The position numbers and the translations under genes are program-made. Shown here piece after piece: positions 1-11,796 of a stretch of DNA of 64,000 nucleotides (position 1 is the stretch's first letter; the number at the start of each line of letters is the position of its first letter). The notes under the pieces were generated by a model. The model was not told where the DNA came from and did no database searches. It saw only the letters and a list, made by a program, of their open reading frames with translations. Source of the DNA: Sipunculus nudus (lineage: Eukaryota; Annelida; Sipuncula; Golfingiida; Sipunculidae); NCBI GenBank assembly GCA_026874595.1, contig CM049308.1, positions 96,396,624-96,460,623 on the forward strand, written 5' to 3'.

Positions 1-2261
1 GATATATGTATACAGCGATATCCAATACTTCTACAGTTACGCGTTTAAAAAATGTCCTCGGTCTGTTCCTGGAGGCACTCACATCAGGTTTAAATCGCCA
101 GATTTACCAGTCCGTCGGCAAAAATGCGATACTCGCTCTGAAGTCCGTTACAGAGAAATCACCGTGGCCTTCCTCAGACACCGACAATCTACGGTTAAAG
201 GCATCATCTCACAGCTGTCTAGATTCTTGATGCACGCAGACCTGCCCCTGGAATGCAGATATCGTCAGGCTACACGAGATGGCGCACTGATCGGGCACTT
301 TCTCCGAATTTCTACTTAATCACGTTTATATATGCTTGCTGACGTCATAGGTCCTGACCGTCTTCTGGCCAATCACCATTTCCTATTATGACGACTGCCA
401 ATTATAAAATGAATCTTGATATGGACACGCCTCCAGAGATTAAACCCTGAGAAAACCAAACTAACCAGTTTTGAAGTCTAAAAGAAACAGTCGTTAATAT
501 ATAGACCGTCAAACAGAGAAGGCTCCCGAGGAATTAAACTGTACTGAAATTAACATCAAACGAGACACGTGCGCACTCTTACCAAATTTCTCACGCTAAT
601 ATCTAACCATGATACTCCATAAAATTATCAAAACAATCATCTGGTTGTAATCCCTACTTGAACATGCAATTCAATAACGGTCACGGTCCTCTGGTGACAG
701 TATACATGCTGACCTGAAGGTCTAGTTGGGGGCGATCAAAAGCATTTATTTTCTTGTATGTTCCAATGATGTTTCCTTTAATTATAGCCATGCTCCATGA
801 AGGTTCCATACATTCAGGTGATCTAATTTTGAGATGGTATCCATTCCTGGAGTGGACAGCAATGTCGTTGGTCAGAGGCTGGATTACTAATATCCACCCT
901 GGTGAAAAGATCATTAAATATATTAAAATGTCATAGAAATACGAAGACAAAGTTGAATGGAGGTCAATAACAAAACCAATATTAAAAGACGTTTATTAAA
1001 TATATACAATAAATATTCCTTTTAAGAGCTAGAGGTCTCATGTATGGGAGGGCCATATTAACTGGTGAATGGCGATGACTCGGCCCAGGCCTTGGCCTCG
1101 GATGGTCGTGACTCGGCTTTGGCCGGTGATGACTCGGCCTTGGAGTTTAATTGGTGACTTGACTACAATACTAATGTTCAGAGGTGTTCAGTATGTTAAA
1201 TAAGTATGCTGGAGAGGGGGGTTATGTTTAGTGAAACGACTCAAATTAATAAAAGTGCTGATAATACAAGTAGGCCTATTTAGGCCAGTAGAGGAAAATT
1301 CATTTTCAACAAAATAACGGGTCATATGTGATATACCATAATGCAGGAGCTAGTGCGTTCACGCTATCACAGCATTCAGGACAGGCCTAGGCCTATGTAT
1401 ACGTGCATATATTTCAATTTTCAAGGGGTCAAAGAGACCTTAATTTATTCCCCTTGAAGCCCCTTTAAGCATGCCTGGGGGTCGAGACATCAAAACCAAC
1501 ACATTAGGCCACACGGGAGTTACCTGCGAAATGTGTTGCTCTTTATGAAATGTGAAGTGACTAGTAGTCTAACTCGGTATATCAAGGTATCAGGATTCAT
1601 GAGACTGACATTTGAAGAGCATTTGTGAATGTCATGGTCATGAGTTCACTTAGCTTCTCATCCTTGGTTACGTTTGGGCTCCAGTCGTTCCGGCAGGGTA
1701 AAAAAATAAACCTTTTTTGGATAGGACTAGTAGTCCTAAGGATCATGTTAGTGGTTTGTTTGCCTGGGTCAGGTCACCTTCCACTCGGAACACCTCTGCC
1801 GACCGTTGCCGAACAGACTAGAAACTAACGGATTCGACCGAGGGGTTCCGAGTGGTCATCGTGAGTCTCTCCACCCTCGACAGTCTTGATTACCCGGGTT
1901 TCTGTACAACATGCTTTTACACAGACTATGATTTATCAATATTAGATGATTAAAATCTTAGTTCCAGCTGTTGTTTACATGTTCAGCCTGATTCGTATTC
2001 ATGTTTAATTTGTTGAAAGAGACGGCGAGAGAGCAAGGATTCTTTCATACAAAAAAAACCGCTGACATAACTCTGGGGAATCCCCGTGGGAAACCCAAAG
2101 GTATTTCGAAAACTATCTTACGAAACGTTTACACCATATGTCTCTAAATGACCGGAAAGTTCTAGAAAGCAGTGGACTGTTAGACAGAGCTGTGAGTCAG
2201 TGCAGTGAGCTTGTTTTGTCATCTTCAGGTATCCTTGGTAGTAACAGGTAAATTTTTATGA
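1..2261. other. Unassigned region, no gene recognised
   Basis: I find no domain or spliced gene that I can support. Short open frames exist (6-230 on +, 681-950 on -, 1625-1828 on +), but none resembles a family I know. A small repeat of GATGACTCGGCC-like words lies at about 1073-1140. A single heat-shock-like TTCTAGAA lies near 2159-2168. Around 2100-2235 the sequence looks GT-AG-compatible (TTCAG followed by GTATCC near 2229), so a 5' untranslated exon cannot be excluded, but nothing shows it. Confidence 0.5.
340..373. promoter_or_regulatory. Candidate CRE plus CCAAT pair
   Basis: A perfect palindromic CRE core TGACGTCA lies at 340-347, with CCAAT 22 bp further on (369-373). CREB/ATF proteins bind this palindrome and NF-Y binds CCAAT; the two often occur together in core promoters. 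No transcript start or coding exon could be tied to it, so the promoter role is inference. Confidence 0.25.
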
Positions 2262-2557
2262 TATTTTTTAGGAAGTGGCTAAACAACCGGCAGGGTGCCG
2301 GCAGTTTAGCCCACAGGCTAAACAGCCGGCAGGGTAAATTGACCGGGTCTGCCTAAAACGCGGAGAATCAGCGGAGAGATGGAGAATTCGCGGAGAATTT
2401 GCGGAGAGCTATTAAATGCAATGATACTTTTTAAATACGCATTAAAATCACTTAAAATTTCCAACTATATTATTCGTAACATATTTGTTCACTGTTAAAT
2501 GACCGAAATAATTAAAAATCTGTACATTCACGTAAAATTCAGCTCTCAGTTGTTGTT

Positions 2558-2752
2558 TTGACAAGCAAGTTCTTCTCCGACAAGATTTCATTTCTGCCAT
2601 ACCAGAGACAACGAATAGCATCAGGAGACTGTGGACTATTTGCAATTGCAAATGCACTTGATTTTTGTTTCATTCAAGAAATTAAACAAATTGAAAATTT
2701 TAAACGGATAATTGCAAAAACAATTAGTTTCTTGTTTCAGTCCAGACATTAA
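2558..2752 (+). pseudogene. ULP1-like (C48) cysteine-peptidase fragment inside the nested transposon
   Basis: The frame is open for 64 codons and holds a block reading SGDCGLFAIANALDF (residues 22-36), with Gln at 16 and 18. In ULP1/SENP-type SUMO peptidases a catalytic Cys follows Asp in a DCG motif, and an oxyanion-hole Gln lies about six residues before it. The match is to that C-terminal active-site block only; the catalytic His and Asp and the rest of the fold are not visible. ULP1-like domains are known as passengers or accessory genes of Mutator-like and other transposons, which fits the location. There is no credible start codon; the frame is best read as a decayed remnant. Confidence 0.5.
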
Positions 2753-3109
2753 GTTTTTACACCACTTCCTAAAACTATACTTTCTCCTACTAGTAGAATA
2801 ACAATGCCTAAATATAAGATATGACTGAGTATGATAAATTTTTTAAAAAATATATAATATAAGTGAAAAAAAGTGGTTTCATTTAATATGTGCATTTGTC
2901 TTTAAAATAACTAAAACAACTTGATTAATGAAATGGTTTTGTGAAGATTGTTCAAATAAGTTCTTGTACTTTTGCTGTACGTATGTGTACATTGTGCTAT
3001 ATTTTTCATTTCTTTTATTATTATTTTACTCTGTATTGTTATGGTCAGAAAGAAGTGTGGTGTATTTTGTACAGACTAATAAAAATATCTCTTTAACTGT
3101 GATCACAAT

Positions 3110-3111
<2 letters not shown>

Positions 3112-3156
<45 letters not shown>
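3112..3156. repeat. (TA)n microsatellite
   Basis: About 22 uninterrupted TA dinucleotides within the nested transposon. Confidence 0.95.
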
Positions 3157-3157
<1 letters not shown>

Positions 3158-4059
3158 TATTAAATATATACATTTAAATTTTCTTTAATATAATCCTACT
3201 GCCAAGTTGATTCATTAGCTTAAAGGTGCAATCTTTGTTTGTGTATAAAGTCGATGTCTGTGCATGTCGGGTAAATTTGGTCTAAGCCTATACGTACACT
3301 ATTAATGGGGATAGTGTTTTTTATATATCAATGAATGTAGGTAAACGTATGATTTATTTATTATATTATATATTTCGTGCACCACCTGTAAACACCTGCA
3401 TGGTCTTGTTATGGTTTGCACAATAAACTGTTGAAACATTAATATAAGAGTGTTGCGGTTTCGTCTCTAGATCTGTCAGTGTCAGCTGGTGACTCAGACG
3501 TTTGTTACATTTTGCGTAACACATTCACCCGGCGGTTAGTCTACATTGTTAAGCATAAAATGCTTAGTTATGTACACATGTTTTAAATATTTCGGTCATT
3601 TAACAGTGCGCAAATATGTTAAGAGTAATATAGTTGGATATTTAAGTGATTTTAGAGTGTATTTAAAAATAACTTGCATATAAAAACTCTCCGCAAATTC
3701 TCCACGAATTCTCCGCGAATTCTCCATCTATCCGCGGATTCTCCGCGTTTTAGATAGACCCAAATTGACCTTGACGGCAGTCTGGCACATAGGCTTAACA
3801 CTGGCAAATGAATGTGTTCTCTGTTTCAGTGTGATACTCCATAATTTCATTTTTATTATGATAATGAGCTGACAATATAGAGCTGACTTACCAAATTAGA
3901 TATTTTGCTGGTCTATATGTAAGAATTACCAGTTGATGTGGATATTTCTTGCATCACCTCACAACACAGTAGGCTCAACTACTTTAATTGGGAGAGGTGT
4001 AATATTGTTTGATTACCTTTGATCAAGTAATAAGCTAATCCTTGGATCATTCAGTGTAT

Positions 4060-4410
4060 TTGACATATCCTGAGTTGTTTGTTCTCATACACTAATTACT
4101 TGTTTACTCATAAGCATACTAGTGTATAAACAGTCGTTATGCTTCACACTTGATTAAATTTAATCAAACATATCCTTTGATATGACATCTCATGAGTTGT
4201 TTGTGCTTTCACACATTGTTTGTTTGTTTGTTTGCTCACATGCACACCAGTATATAAACAGCTGTTATACTTCACAGTTAAGCTAAGTTAATTTAATACC
4301 TTAAATCGAAGAATCTTCATGTATCATTTGATATGACACCTCATGAGTTGTTTGTGCTTTCACACACTACAGATTGTCTGCTCATAAGCAAATATAAGCA
4401 GCTGATATGC
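4060..4410. repeat. Internal tandem repeat of the outer transposon
   Basis: Three diverged units of roughly 110-145 bp share CATGAGTTGTTTGTGCTTTC, a CATAAGCA block and a GTATATAAACAGCTGTTAT-like block. The last block is TATA-box-like, but there is no other sign of transcription. Confidence 0.6.
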
Positions 4411-4950
4411 CAGTCAACTTCAGTTCAAATCCTACAGTAACAGTCAGTGTGTCCCAGCAAACACTTCACATTTCTTGTATATATATTTCTTTTATTGTGA
4501 TATGGAATAAGTATTTAGTATATATACAGTGGTCTTTGTTAACTATATTTGCAATTTATCCCCTCACACCCTGTAAATATCACAATTTTGATCATAAAAT
4601 CTATTTAAATCTACCCTGTAAATATCACAATGTGCACTTATAATACCTACTCAACATACTTATTAGCAAAATAAGCAAAATATCAAATTTTTAAAGTCAG
4701 CTCTTTATTGTCAGCTCATTATCAAAACAAAACAAAAATTGTAGAGAATCACACTGAAATAGAAAATTCATTCATTTGCCAGTGTTAAGCCTGTGCGATA
4801 GACTGCCGGCAAGGTCAATTTCCCCTGCCGGCTGTTTAGCCTGTGGGCTAAACAGCCGGCACTCTGCCGGTTGTTAAGCCACTTCCTATTTTTTAAAATA
4901 TTTATATGTATAATTCACAATTTTTAATATGTCATTGGACAAATTTCTTA

Positions 4951-5203
4951 TCCAGCATATGTGAGCCTACACGAACACGAATAAGACTCTAGAGAAGGAC
5001 AAGTACCTTCAATCTTGGATCTGGTATTTACTTATAGTGAAGATGTTATAGAAAATTTAACATTGGGTAATCCTCTGGGAAGCAATGACCATGTTAGTTT
5101 AGGGATTGAAATCAACTGCTACATACTTGCCAAGTCCAAACAGGAACAGATTAACAAGGAGCTGGCTAAAATAAGATGGGAAAATATTCTTGAAGGAAAG
5201 GAT
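4951..5203 (+). pseudogene. Retrotransposon endonuclease C-terminus (fragment)
   Basis: The frame reads EPTRTRIR, then after a frameshift PSILDLVFT, then PLGSNDHVSL (the NDH at 5084-5092). This is the typical end of the apurinic/apyrimidinic-type endonuclease of non-LTR elements, where S/NDH carries the catalytic His. The following KIRWENILEGKD is the usual linker start. The frame stops abruptly at 5203, where a hAT-like element begins, and continues in the same frame at the second half of the duplicated site (7401-7408). Confidence 0.8.
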
Positions 5204-7400
5204 CAAAGGTTGGGGCCAGGTACATGTGACGGTACCTAGGTACAAGTACAGGTACTTGCGAAATGGCCAGGTACAGATATAGGTACAGGGACAGCATTTT
5301 TTGGAAAGTACCTAGGGACAGGTACTTGCGAAATGGCCAGGTACAGGGACAGCATTTTTGGAAAGAACCTAGGGACAGGTACTTGCGAAATGGCCAGGTA
5401 CAGGTACATCATTTTTGGAAAGTACCTGGGGACAGGTACAGGTACTTGCGAAATAGCCAGGTACATGTACAGCATTTTTGGAAAGTACCTAGGGACAGGT
5501 ACTTGCGAAATGGCCAGGTACAGGTACAGCATTTTTGGAAAGTACCTGGGGACAGGTACAGGTACTTGCGAAATAGCCAGGTACATGTACAGCATTTTTG
5601 GAAAGTACCTAGGGACAGGTACTTGCGAAATGGCCAGGTACAGGTACAGCATTTTTGGAAAGTACCTGGGGACAGGTACAGGTACTTGCGAAATAGCCAG
5701 GTACATGTACAGCATTTTTGGAAAGTACCTAGGGACAGGTACAGGTACTTTAGAACGTACATATGAAAGAATACAAACTAATGACAACTGCATTAAATTC
5801 ATCTAGATATGCAATAATAAGTTGTAATAGAATGGCAGAATATATCGTTAAAAAGTATTACATTACCATTTCCCATGTCATCAGGAAAAATACAGGCCAA
5901 GCAAATGTAAAGGATTGCCTTTAGTAAATGTGATATATGAACGAAGCTGATAAAGTTTACAAAGTTATTAATACAGAAATATAAAACTTTCATAAAATGT
6001 CTATATTTCAAATTAATTTTTGAGCTTCGGATAATGGTAGATAAAGTCAAAATCACTGGGAGGGCCACACTTTAAATTAAAGAGGCTTAATGGCTTGACT
6101 GAAATGGAAACCCTTACAATAAATTTTATAGATTAACTTCATGACAATAATACATACAAAATTAGAAGAAACAATACACATGTTCTTGGCAGAAAGGCAC
6201 ACTCGTGATGTTTTGAGCACCTGCATGTAATGCATGAGCTGGGACTTTTTTCTGTTAAATGGGAAATTCTGCTTTTGTTTGGCTTATGTTGAGAGTTCAG
6301 TCAACTTCAGTGATATAATATGTATTTTCTTTGTTCCTACATTTCTCCTACACCAACGCTCTTTATACATACTAGACAACAGGTATCCACATGGGGCATA
6401 AAAGAAACACTGTCCATATCCTTTGCTCTGTACCCTTTATATTACGCTTCATAAGCAGCGGATAAGCTACGCTCAACTATTCGCTACACTACCCGCTGCA
6501 TTAAACCTCAGTAGGGGTCAGGTTTGGCCACCAGGCATTGCTGTCTCTGTGGAATTCCCCCTGCGTATTAGCCAATCAGATTTCTTCTACCAGTTCTGCA
6601 GATTTTTCTAAAAGCAGAGCCAATCAGATTTTAATTATCCAGCGCAAACTGAATGGGTGTTGCCATACCTGAAAAAAAACCTGCTATTTCTCACAGCATG
6701 TGAGTGGAAGGTCACCAGGCCAGGAGGTCACGCGCTGTGATCAGAATGTACCTTTTTATCTGATAAAGCCACAAAAATGAATGAACATCATGTGCATGTA
6801 GAGGCTGGAGTCCTCAAGTTCAAAGGCTGCAGGGTTGAAAGATTAGTAATTACCCCTGCCTGGTTTTGGTAACAGGGATGACAGCTCAGTACCTTACTTG
6901 ACCAAACCTGATGTCCTTATCCAGTATCTTACTTGTAATTCATATAACTGTAAATTGTGTACCTCCTACAAGTACCGGACCCCAACCCTGTTCAGTGTAC
7001 ATACTAGCCAACTTTATACTTTTTGTATCTCTGCTTTGGTGGTTGCTGTATACTTGTGCTGATAATATAAAGCTGCAATGAACTTCCTGTTTAGAGGATT
7101 GAGGTTGACCAGCTTGCTAGCCAGGTAGCTAGCTTCAAAGGCAGCAGGGGTGAATGCTTTATAATTACCTCTGCCTTAGATAGAGAAATGCCCTGACAGG
7201 GGTGAAAGCTTTATACATGCAATTGACCCAAACCTGGTGTTCATTTCAAGTAACAGTATAAAATTTGTACCTGGAGTACCTTATACCAGATCCTTTAGTT
7301 CCAGGTACAGGTACAAGGTACTTCCTACTCATGACAGCCAGGTACAGGTACTCTGAATTGTGTACCTAGGTACAGGTACAAGCACCTGGCCCAAACCTTG
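5204..7400. mobile_element. hAT-like non-autonomous DNA transposon
   Basis: The left end CAAAGGTTGGGGCC and the reverse complement of the right end CAAGGTTTGGGCC form inverted repeats that continue for about 40 bp through GGTAC-rich sequence. The flanking 8-bp duplication is GAAAGGAT (5196-5203) against GAACGGAT (7401-7408), seven of eight matching. An 8-bp duplication and a CA...GGTTGGGG terminus fit the hAT superfamily. I find no transposase. The interior carries a 120-bp minisatellite near the left end, and two related blocks around 6830-6860 and 7130-7175 that share AATTACC and CTGCC words. Confidence 0.7.
5225..5758. repeat. Minisatellite with 120-bp higher-order unit (two ~60-bp subunits)
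   Basis: Subunits contain GGTACTTGCGAAAT, CCAGGTACA, CATTTTTGGAAAGTACCT and GGGACAGGTAC. From 5401 the period is exactly 120 bp (5401, 5521, 5641), pairing an ATGGCC subunit with an ATAGCC subunit. Because 120 is a multiple of three, long open frames appear on both strands; they are a by-product of the repeat. Related GGTACAGGTAC words recur at 7310-7385, at the right end of the same transposon. Confidence 0.9.
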
Positions 7401-7408
7401 GAACGGAT

Positions 7409-7718
7409 GTCGACTCAATGTGGAAAATTTTTGCAGATATATTGAAGGAGCTGTCATACAAATATATTCCTCAGGTTAAAGCGAATCAAAAGTATCAAAC
7501 CAATATGGATAAGTCATGAAATATTAAGGGCAATAATGGCAAAAAAAAGAGCATGGAATAAATACGGATTATCAAAACCAAGAAAGAACTAGGCCTATAT
7601 GAATTACAAGATGGTTAGAAACAAAGTGACATGCTTAATAAAAGAGATACAGAAGGAATTAGAGAGATAAATAGCACTGGAGGTAATGGTCCAACCTAAA
7701 TCCTTCTGCAATTATTAG
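7409..7718 (+). pseudogene. Retrotransposon ORF2 linker between endonuclease and reverse transcriptase
   Basis: The first frame reads VDSMWKIFADILKELSYKYI. After stops and frameshifts, fragments like KKRAWNKYGLSKP, VRNKVTCLIKEIQKELER and QPKSFCNY follow. This order (W..F..IL..., RNK VT.LI..., NPKSFW.Y) is typical of the stretch between the endonuclease and reverse transcriptase of CR1/L2-like elements. It is cut at about 7718 by family X copy A. Confidence 0.7.
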
Positions 7719-8687
7719 CGAACCTGTGAGCTTATGCGATGGTGCGGCGTCGTGCGGCGTCTGTACGTTAACCATAGCTTTCTCAAAAACGGCAGAAGCT
7801 AGCATCACCAATTTTTTTGCCAATAATCGGTCATCTGAAAAACTCTATCGGATTTTGTTTATTTTTTTTCTAACTGCATCTTAGATTTTATAGGGAAAAA
7901 GCTAAAAAAGCTTTAAAAATCTTCTCCTCCGAAACTGTCCACCTAAATTGTCCAATATTTCATAGAAATGATCCCTGGAACAATCATTCTCAAGTTCGTT
8001 CGAATGGTTCCGGTTTGGAGGTTTTTGGCCGAGTAACTGGAGGTTGAACTTAGTCATCTGTCCAAAAAAGCACACTAAAATTAAAATCTCAGAAACGGCT
8101 AGAGCTATAATCACCAAATTTTATACCAATTTTTGTCACCTATGTCATATCTAAAATTGAGGTATTGGTGGCGCCAACTACATTTATATGTTTTTTACAA
8201 GCGAAAATGTAATTTTAAACTCTACTAGCTTATACACTGATTTATGATGAAACTGTTAAGCTGATTGGTTTAAACTTTACAAGAATTATTCTATGGTAGG
8301 GTTCTGCCAGTTTTATAAGAATAGACTGGGTAAATACAGCTTTAAAAAGCATTGTAGCCAATTGAAAAAGGCTTTCTGTGTTTGAAAACAGAATTGACAA
8401 CGGCAGCCAAGAGGTCAATTAGTACAAACAGGTGGGGTCCAGACAACACCATGGCAACTGACCTGGCTCTGGCAGGTGTCCAAAATTGGGCCAAAATTTT
8501 GCATGTGTATAGATCTCACATAGCTCTTCATCATAGGAAAACTGGTGGCGCCACCTGCAACCGCTTATGCACAGCGTCCATATGTTCATCTGCCTTGGGA
8601 TAAAATCACTCATATCTCAGTAGTGGTTTGACTTATCCACCTGAAATTTTGCAGGTTTATACATCCTGGACAATTTTCTCGATTTTT

Positions 8688-11118
8688 AGCTCGGCTGACA
8701 TTCAGTCATGCTGGGCTATAGCGATGGGTCTTTGTCCGTCGTCCTTCCGTCTGTCCCTCCGGCCGGCCGTCCGTCCGTTAGCAGGGCACAAATCATAACC
8801 GTATGGGCTAGGGCCATGAACCCTATGCAGTCTTAGAGGTTCTAAAAAGATCTCCTTGCAAACCTGAAATTAGGTCACTGCGACTTATATTCTCAAAGAT
8901 ATGGGGTGTGTTTGCACCCCCCAGAAATAATTCTTTTAGCTAAAATGTTCATCCCAAACCTTCCATCTTTCACATACAGCTCACCTACCAACAGGGGAAG
9001 GACCATAATTATTTTGAGGTCACAAGGTCAAAGGTCAAGGTCACAGAACCAACTTCTTTGAAAAGTCTGTGGATGCATTTTAAGCCAAACCTTTCATCCC
9101 AATTCTTTGATCTTTCACATATAGCTCACCTACTAAGTGGGAGAAGAATCCTATAGATATTGAGGTCACAAGGTCAAAGGTCAGGGTCATAGGATCCACT
9201 TCTTTGAAAAGGTTGTGGACACATTTCAAGCTAGACCTTTCATTCCAAACCTTTCAGCACTGATATCGCTTCTCTGCCAACAGGGGAAAAGACCTGTTGA
9301 TTTTTAGGTCAAAGGTAAAGTTCACAACACCCTCTTCTTGCGTGGAGTCATTTTCAGGCAAACTTTTCAATCTATACTTTCCATCTGTCATATATGGCTT
9401 ACCTACCAATAGGGGAAGAAGCCTATTGATATTGAGTTCAAAAGGTCAAAGGTCAATGTCACAATATTGTTCTAAATGCTTGTTAACATATTTCAAGTGA
9501 AACTGTTCAACCCAAACCTTCAGTCTTTCACATATGCCACATCTATGCATCACTCAATGTGATTCAAACTTCATATTTATGGGTCTTTTTGCATGAAGAA
9601 ATAACTAATTGATTTTGAGGTCAGCTGGTCAGGAGGTTAAAGGTTGCAGGTCTAAGTTATTCACTCATTGGTTGCCAAGTAATTACACCCGGTCAGATGT
9701 AATTGGTTAGTAGTTACCCATCATTTAGAAAGAATCCAGTTGATATGTGGGCAAAAGGCCAAGGTCATAGGTCAGGTCAACTTATTTTATAGACCATCTC
9801 TATTTTTCTTGTATATATAAGCTTGCACTCCAGCTGGTACATCTCACCGTGTGGCTGTAATTGTGAGTGACACTGGTGACATATGACTCCCTTTTGTATC
9901 AGGCTATTAAGTGATAAGGCTGAGTGATAAGTATCTCGTTACTGCATAACAAAACACTGTTGTTGGAATACTTCAGCCAGGAATTAACACTATGAGAGTA
10001 TAGTATTAAGGTTTAGCTCCTGATTTATTAGATGATGGGAACATTTTGCAGTTTATTTTATGGAATCATAGCAATAAACGTAGTTTCCTAGATATCTGAA
10101 TATTTTTATATAAATCACCACATATAAAAGCAAGTGTTTGTTCTCATAATATGTGGATGTGTACTTGATTAAGGATGGCTTTATTTTATTACAAGACTCT
10201 TAGTCATGCTTTCTGCATTTCTTTTCTTTCAGGTTTTGCAGTTTACCAACCCTGCTGACCCCATTGGAAAGCAGAGTGATAATAAAAAATATTGGACCTA
10301 CACTTTTACATTTGCATATCTATAAATCTGATATGAGCGCCTGAACATGCCTTTTGAATTGTTTTGGACATTCATTACTGTTACATCATTTGGAGAATTT
10401 GCCCCAAGTTTGGTCTCTTATTGGAGGATGTGTGATATCAAATGTCAGACTTTTCAGAAATCCATTTTGTCTGCCAGTTAGCCACCTTAGAAATCCTTTT
10501 TTTAATGCAGTTTCAGTAATTTTCCTTCAATTTTTGGTCCGATTTAGAGAATGGTTGTTATCTGATTTCAGACCTGTCAGAAGTCCAAAATGGCCACCAG
10601 GCAACCATCTTTAAATTCCTTTTGATCATATTATCTCAATAACTGTTAAAGTGAAGGCAGTCGGATGTATATTAATGTAATCTTGCAAAGGATCGGGTCA
10701 AATATTTCTTAATAAATATTATCATCATATATAAAAGTGCAGTACAGATGGCTTGTATTGAATAAAAATTCATACAGAAGCACCTGTTTCTCAATAATTC
10801 TTGCATGAATTTCCTTGATTTTTTGCTATATATTTTGATCTTATATTTGCCCTTTGTGGTGTTCCTTTTGAGACTGACAGGTATCAAGTAAGCTATGGGA
10901 ATAGTTCTGGATACCTTAACAATCATACATTTTCCTCAGACCATCAATTCACTGTGTTTTAACCAGACATAGGTGATATATATTTCTGTTGTCGTAGAAA
11001 ATTTCAACAAATTGGCAAATTGGTTCTTCAAAATTTGACTGGAAGTTGTGAATCTCAGCCCATGATGTCGCAGGTCATGCTTGGCAGCTGAGCGTCATGA
11101 CTCATGGGTCACTTGTTT
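8688..11118 (+). mobile_element. 'GCTCAGC' family repeat, copy nested in family X copy A
   Basis: It starts TTTAGCTCGGCTGACATTCA and ends with CAGCTGAGCGTCATGACTCA followed by TGGGTCACTTGTTT. GCTCAGCTG-type words thus lie at both ends in inverted order. It interrupts a family X module exactly between TTCTCGATTTT and ACAGGTG, a junction that is intact in other family X modules (46915-46940). Inside are a CCGTCC-rich stretch, four nuclear-receptor half-site modules and a long 3' part. The copy at 35741-38169 is collinear over its whole length. No transposase or reverse transcriptase is visible. Confidence 0.7.
9010..9460 (+). promoter_or_regulatory. Array of nuclear-receptor half-sites (AGGTCA direct repeats)
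   Basis: Each ~145-bp module carries AGGTCA direct repeats. The first, at 9017-9043, is AGGTCA (2 nt) AGGTCA (1 nt) AGGTCA (0 nt) AGGTCA. DR1 spacing is the classical site for RXR, HNF4 and COUP-TF type receptors. Three further modules follow near 9160-9180, 9300-9320 and 9430-9455, progressively degraded. That the sites are bound is inference. Confidence 0.5.
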
Positions 11119-11456
11119 TACAGGTGCTACCACCTACATTCACGTTTACGCTGCAGACATCCATGCTAATATGCAACACACCTCACTCTATTCCCCTTGC
11201 CACTTAATCCATGCCTCACTTCACCCGTCCCACTCTGATTTCTGCAGATACACATAGTCGCTTGTCGACTACCCATATTCTAGTTTTAAAATGTCCTAGT
11301 CTGAAACTTGCAGGTCCGAAACGTCCATTTAGCTGAAATCATGACTAAGGTAGATATGCAGGACTTAAAAGGATCAATATTAAATCTTAAAAATAAACCT
11401 CCATTCATACTCCCAAACTTTGCACAGGTTAACATTAGGCCTGTAGGCCTTGTATT

Positions 11457-11796
11457 AAATCAAAAACAAATAAGAAAACTATAGTTTAAGACCTGGTAGT
11501 GAATGACGAGGTGATCACGGAGGACAATCACAAGGCAAATTATTTTTTGCTAGTATCTTTACCAAAGATAATTTTAAATCAAACATTGATTGTAATGAGA
11601 AAGAATACTCTCTAAAGAAATTCACAGTTAATGAAAGCCATCTGAAATAGTTGAGGATCGATAAGGCTGTGGGACCTGATCAGATCCACTCGCGGATCTT
11701 GAAAGAATGTGCCACTGAAATACTGCGGCCACTCGCTATGGTATTTAACAAAAGCTGAAAAGAAGGTTCAGTTGCTACGGTAGTCCCTATATTCAA
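11457..11796 (+). pseudogene. Retrotransposon reverse transcriptase, N-terminal part
   Basis: The frames read IKSKTNKKTI, DLVVNDEVITEDNHKANYF, then GPDQIHSRILKECATEILRP (from about 11672), LAMVFNKS and VVPIF. These correspond to the family blocks before and within RT motifs 1-2: GPDGI.P..LK, IF..S, and the VIPIFKKG strand. The piece stops right after VVPIFK, where a minus-strand retrotransposon fragment is inserted. Several stops and frameshifts. Confidence 0.8.

Larger units (their letters stand above)
2345..3761. mobile_element. Mutator-like transposon nested inside the outer element
   Basis: The termini GGGTCTGCCTAAAACGCGGA and (reverse complement of the right end) GGGTCTATCTAAAACGCGGA form the start of inverted repeats about 180 bp long (2345-2527 against 3577-3761). 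A perfect 9-bp duplication AAATTGACC flanks the element at 2336-2344 and 3762-3770. The intact right arm of the outer element carries the same locus without the insert, which confirms the junction independently. The arms contain repeated GCGGAGAAT words. The interior holds a fragment of a cysteine-peptidase-like frame and an AT microsatellite. Confidence 0.85.
2271..4886. mobile_element. Mutator-like DNA transposon with long inverted repeats and 9-bp duplication (outer)
   Basis: The element begins GGAAGTGGCT and ends AGCCACTTCC. It is flanked by the perfect 9-bp direct repeat TATTTTTTA (2262-2270 and 4887-4895). The inverted repeats are about 200 bp. The left arm is 2271-2344 continued at 3771-3905; the right arm is about 4672-4886. 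They share CCGGCAGGG and AAACAGCCGGC blocks and a GATAATGAGCTGACAATA block. The left arm is cut by a second transposon (2345-3761). Without that insert the element is about 1.2 kb and has no coding capacity, so it is non-autonomous. Long arms with a 9-bp duplication fit Mutator-like elements; Merlin (8-9 bp) is the alternative. Confidence 0.85.
7719..11456 (+). mobile_element. Modular repeat family X, copy A
   Basis: The 5' end is AGCGAACCTGTGAGCTTATG at 7719. The 3' end GCACAGGTT, then AGGCCTGTAGGCCTTG, ends near 11456. The same two ends bound copies at 33932-42438 and 43435-51412. The word GCGAACCTGTG occurs near both ends in opposite orientation in the better-preserved copies. The 3' end carries a 7-bp stem (AAGGCCT/AGGCCTT around GT in other copies). 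A TATT duplication may flank it. The interior consists of modules with GGTGGCGCCACC-type palindromes (exact at 8544-8555). I see no coding capacity. Another element (8688-11118) is nested inside. I do not recognise the superfamily. Confidence 0.6.

Noticed and set aside
2158-2168. Heat-shock element TTCTAGAA
   Set aside because: A single two-box match is too weak and no gene is attached.
5236-5806. Four overlapping open frames of 117-188 codons on both strands
   Set aside because: They follow from the 120-bp minisatellite, a multiple of three without stops in several frames. No non-repeat coding sequence is attached.
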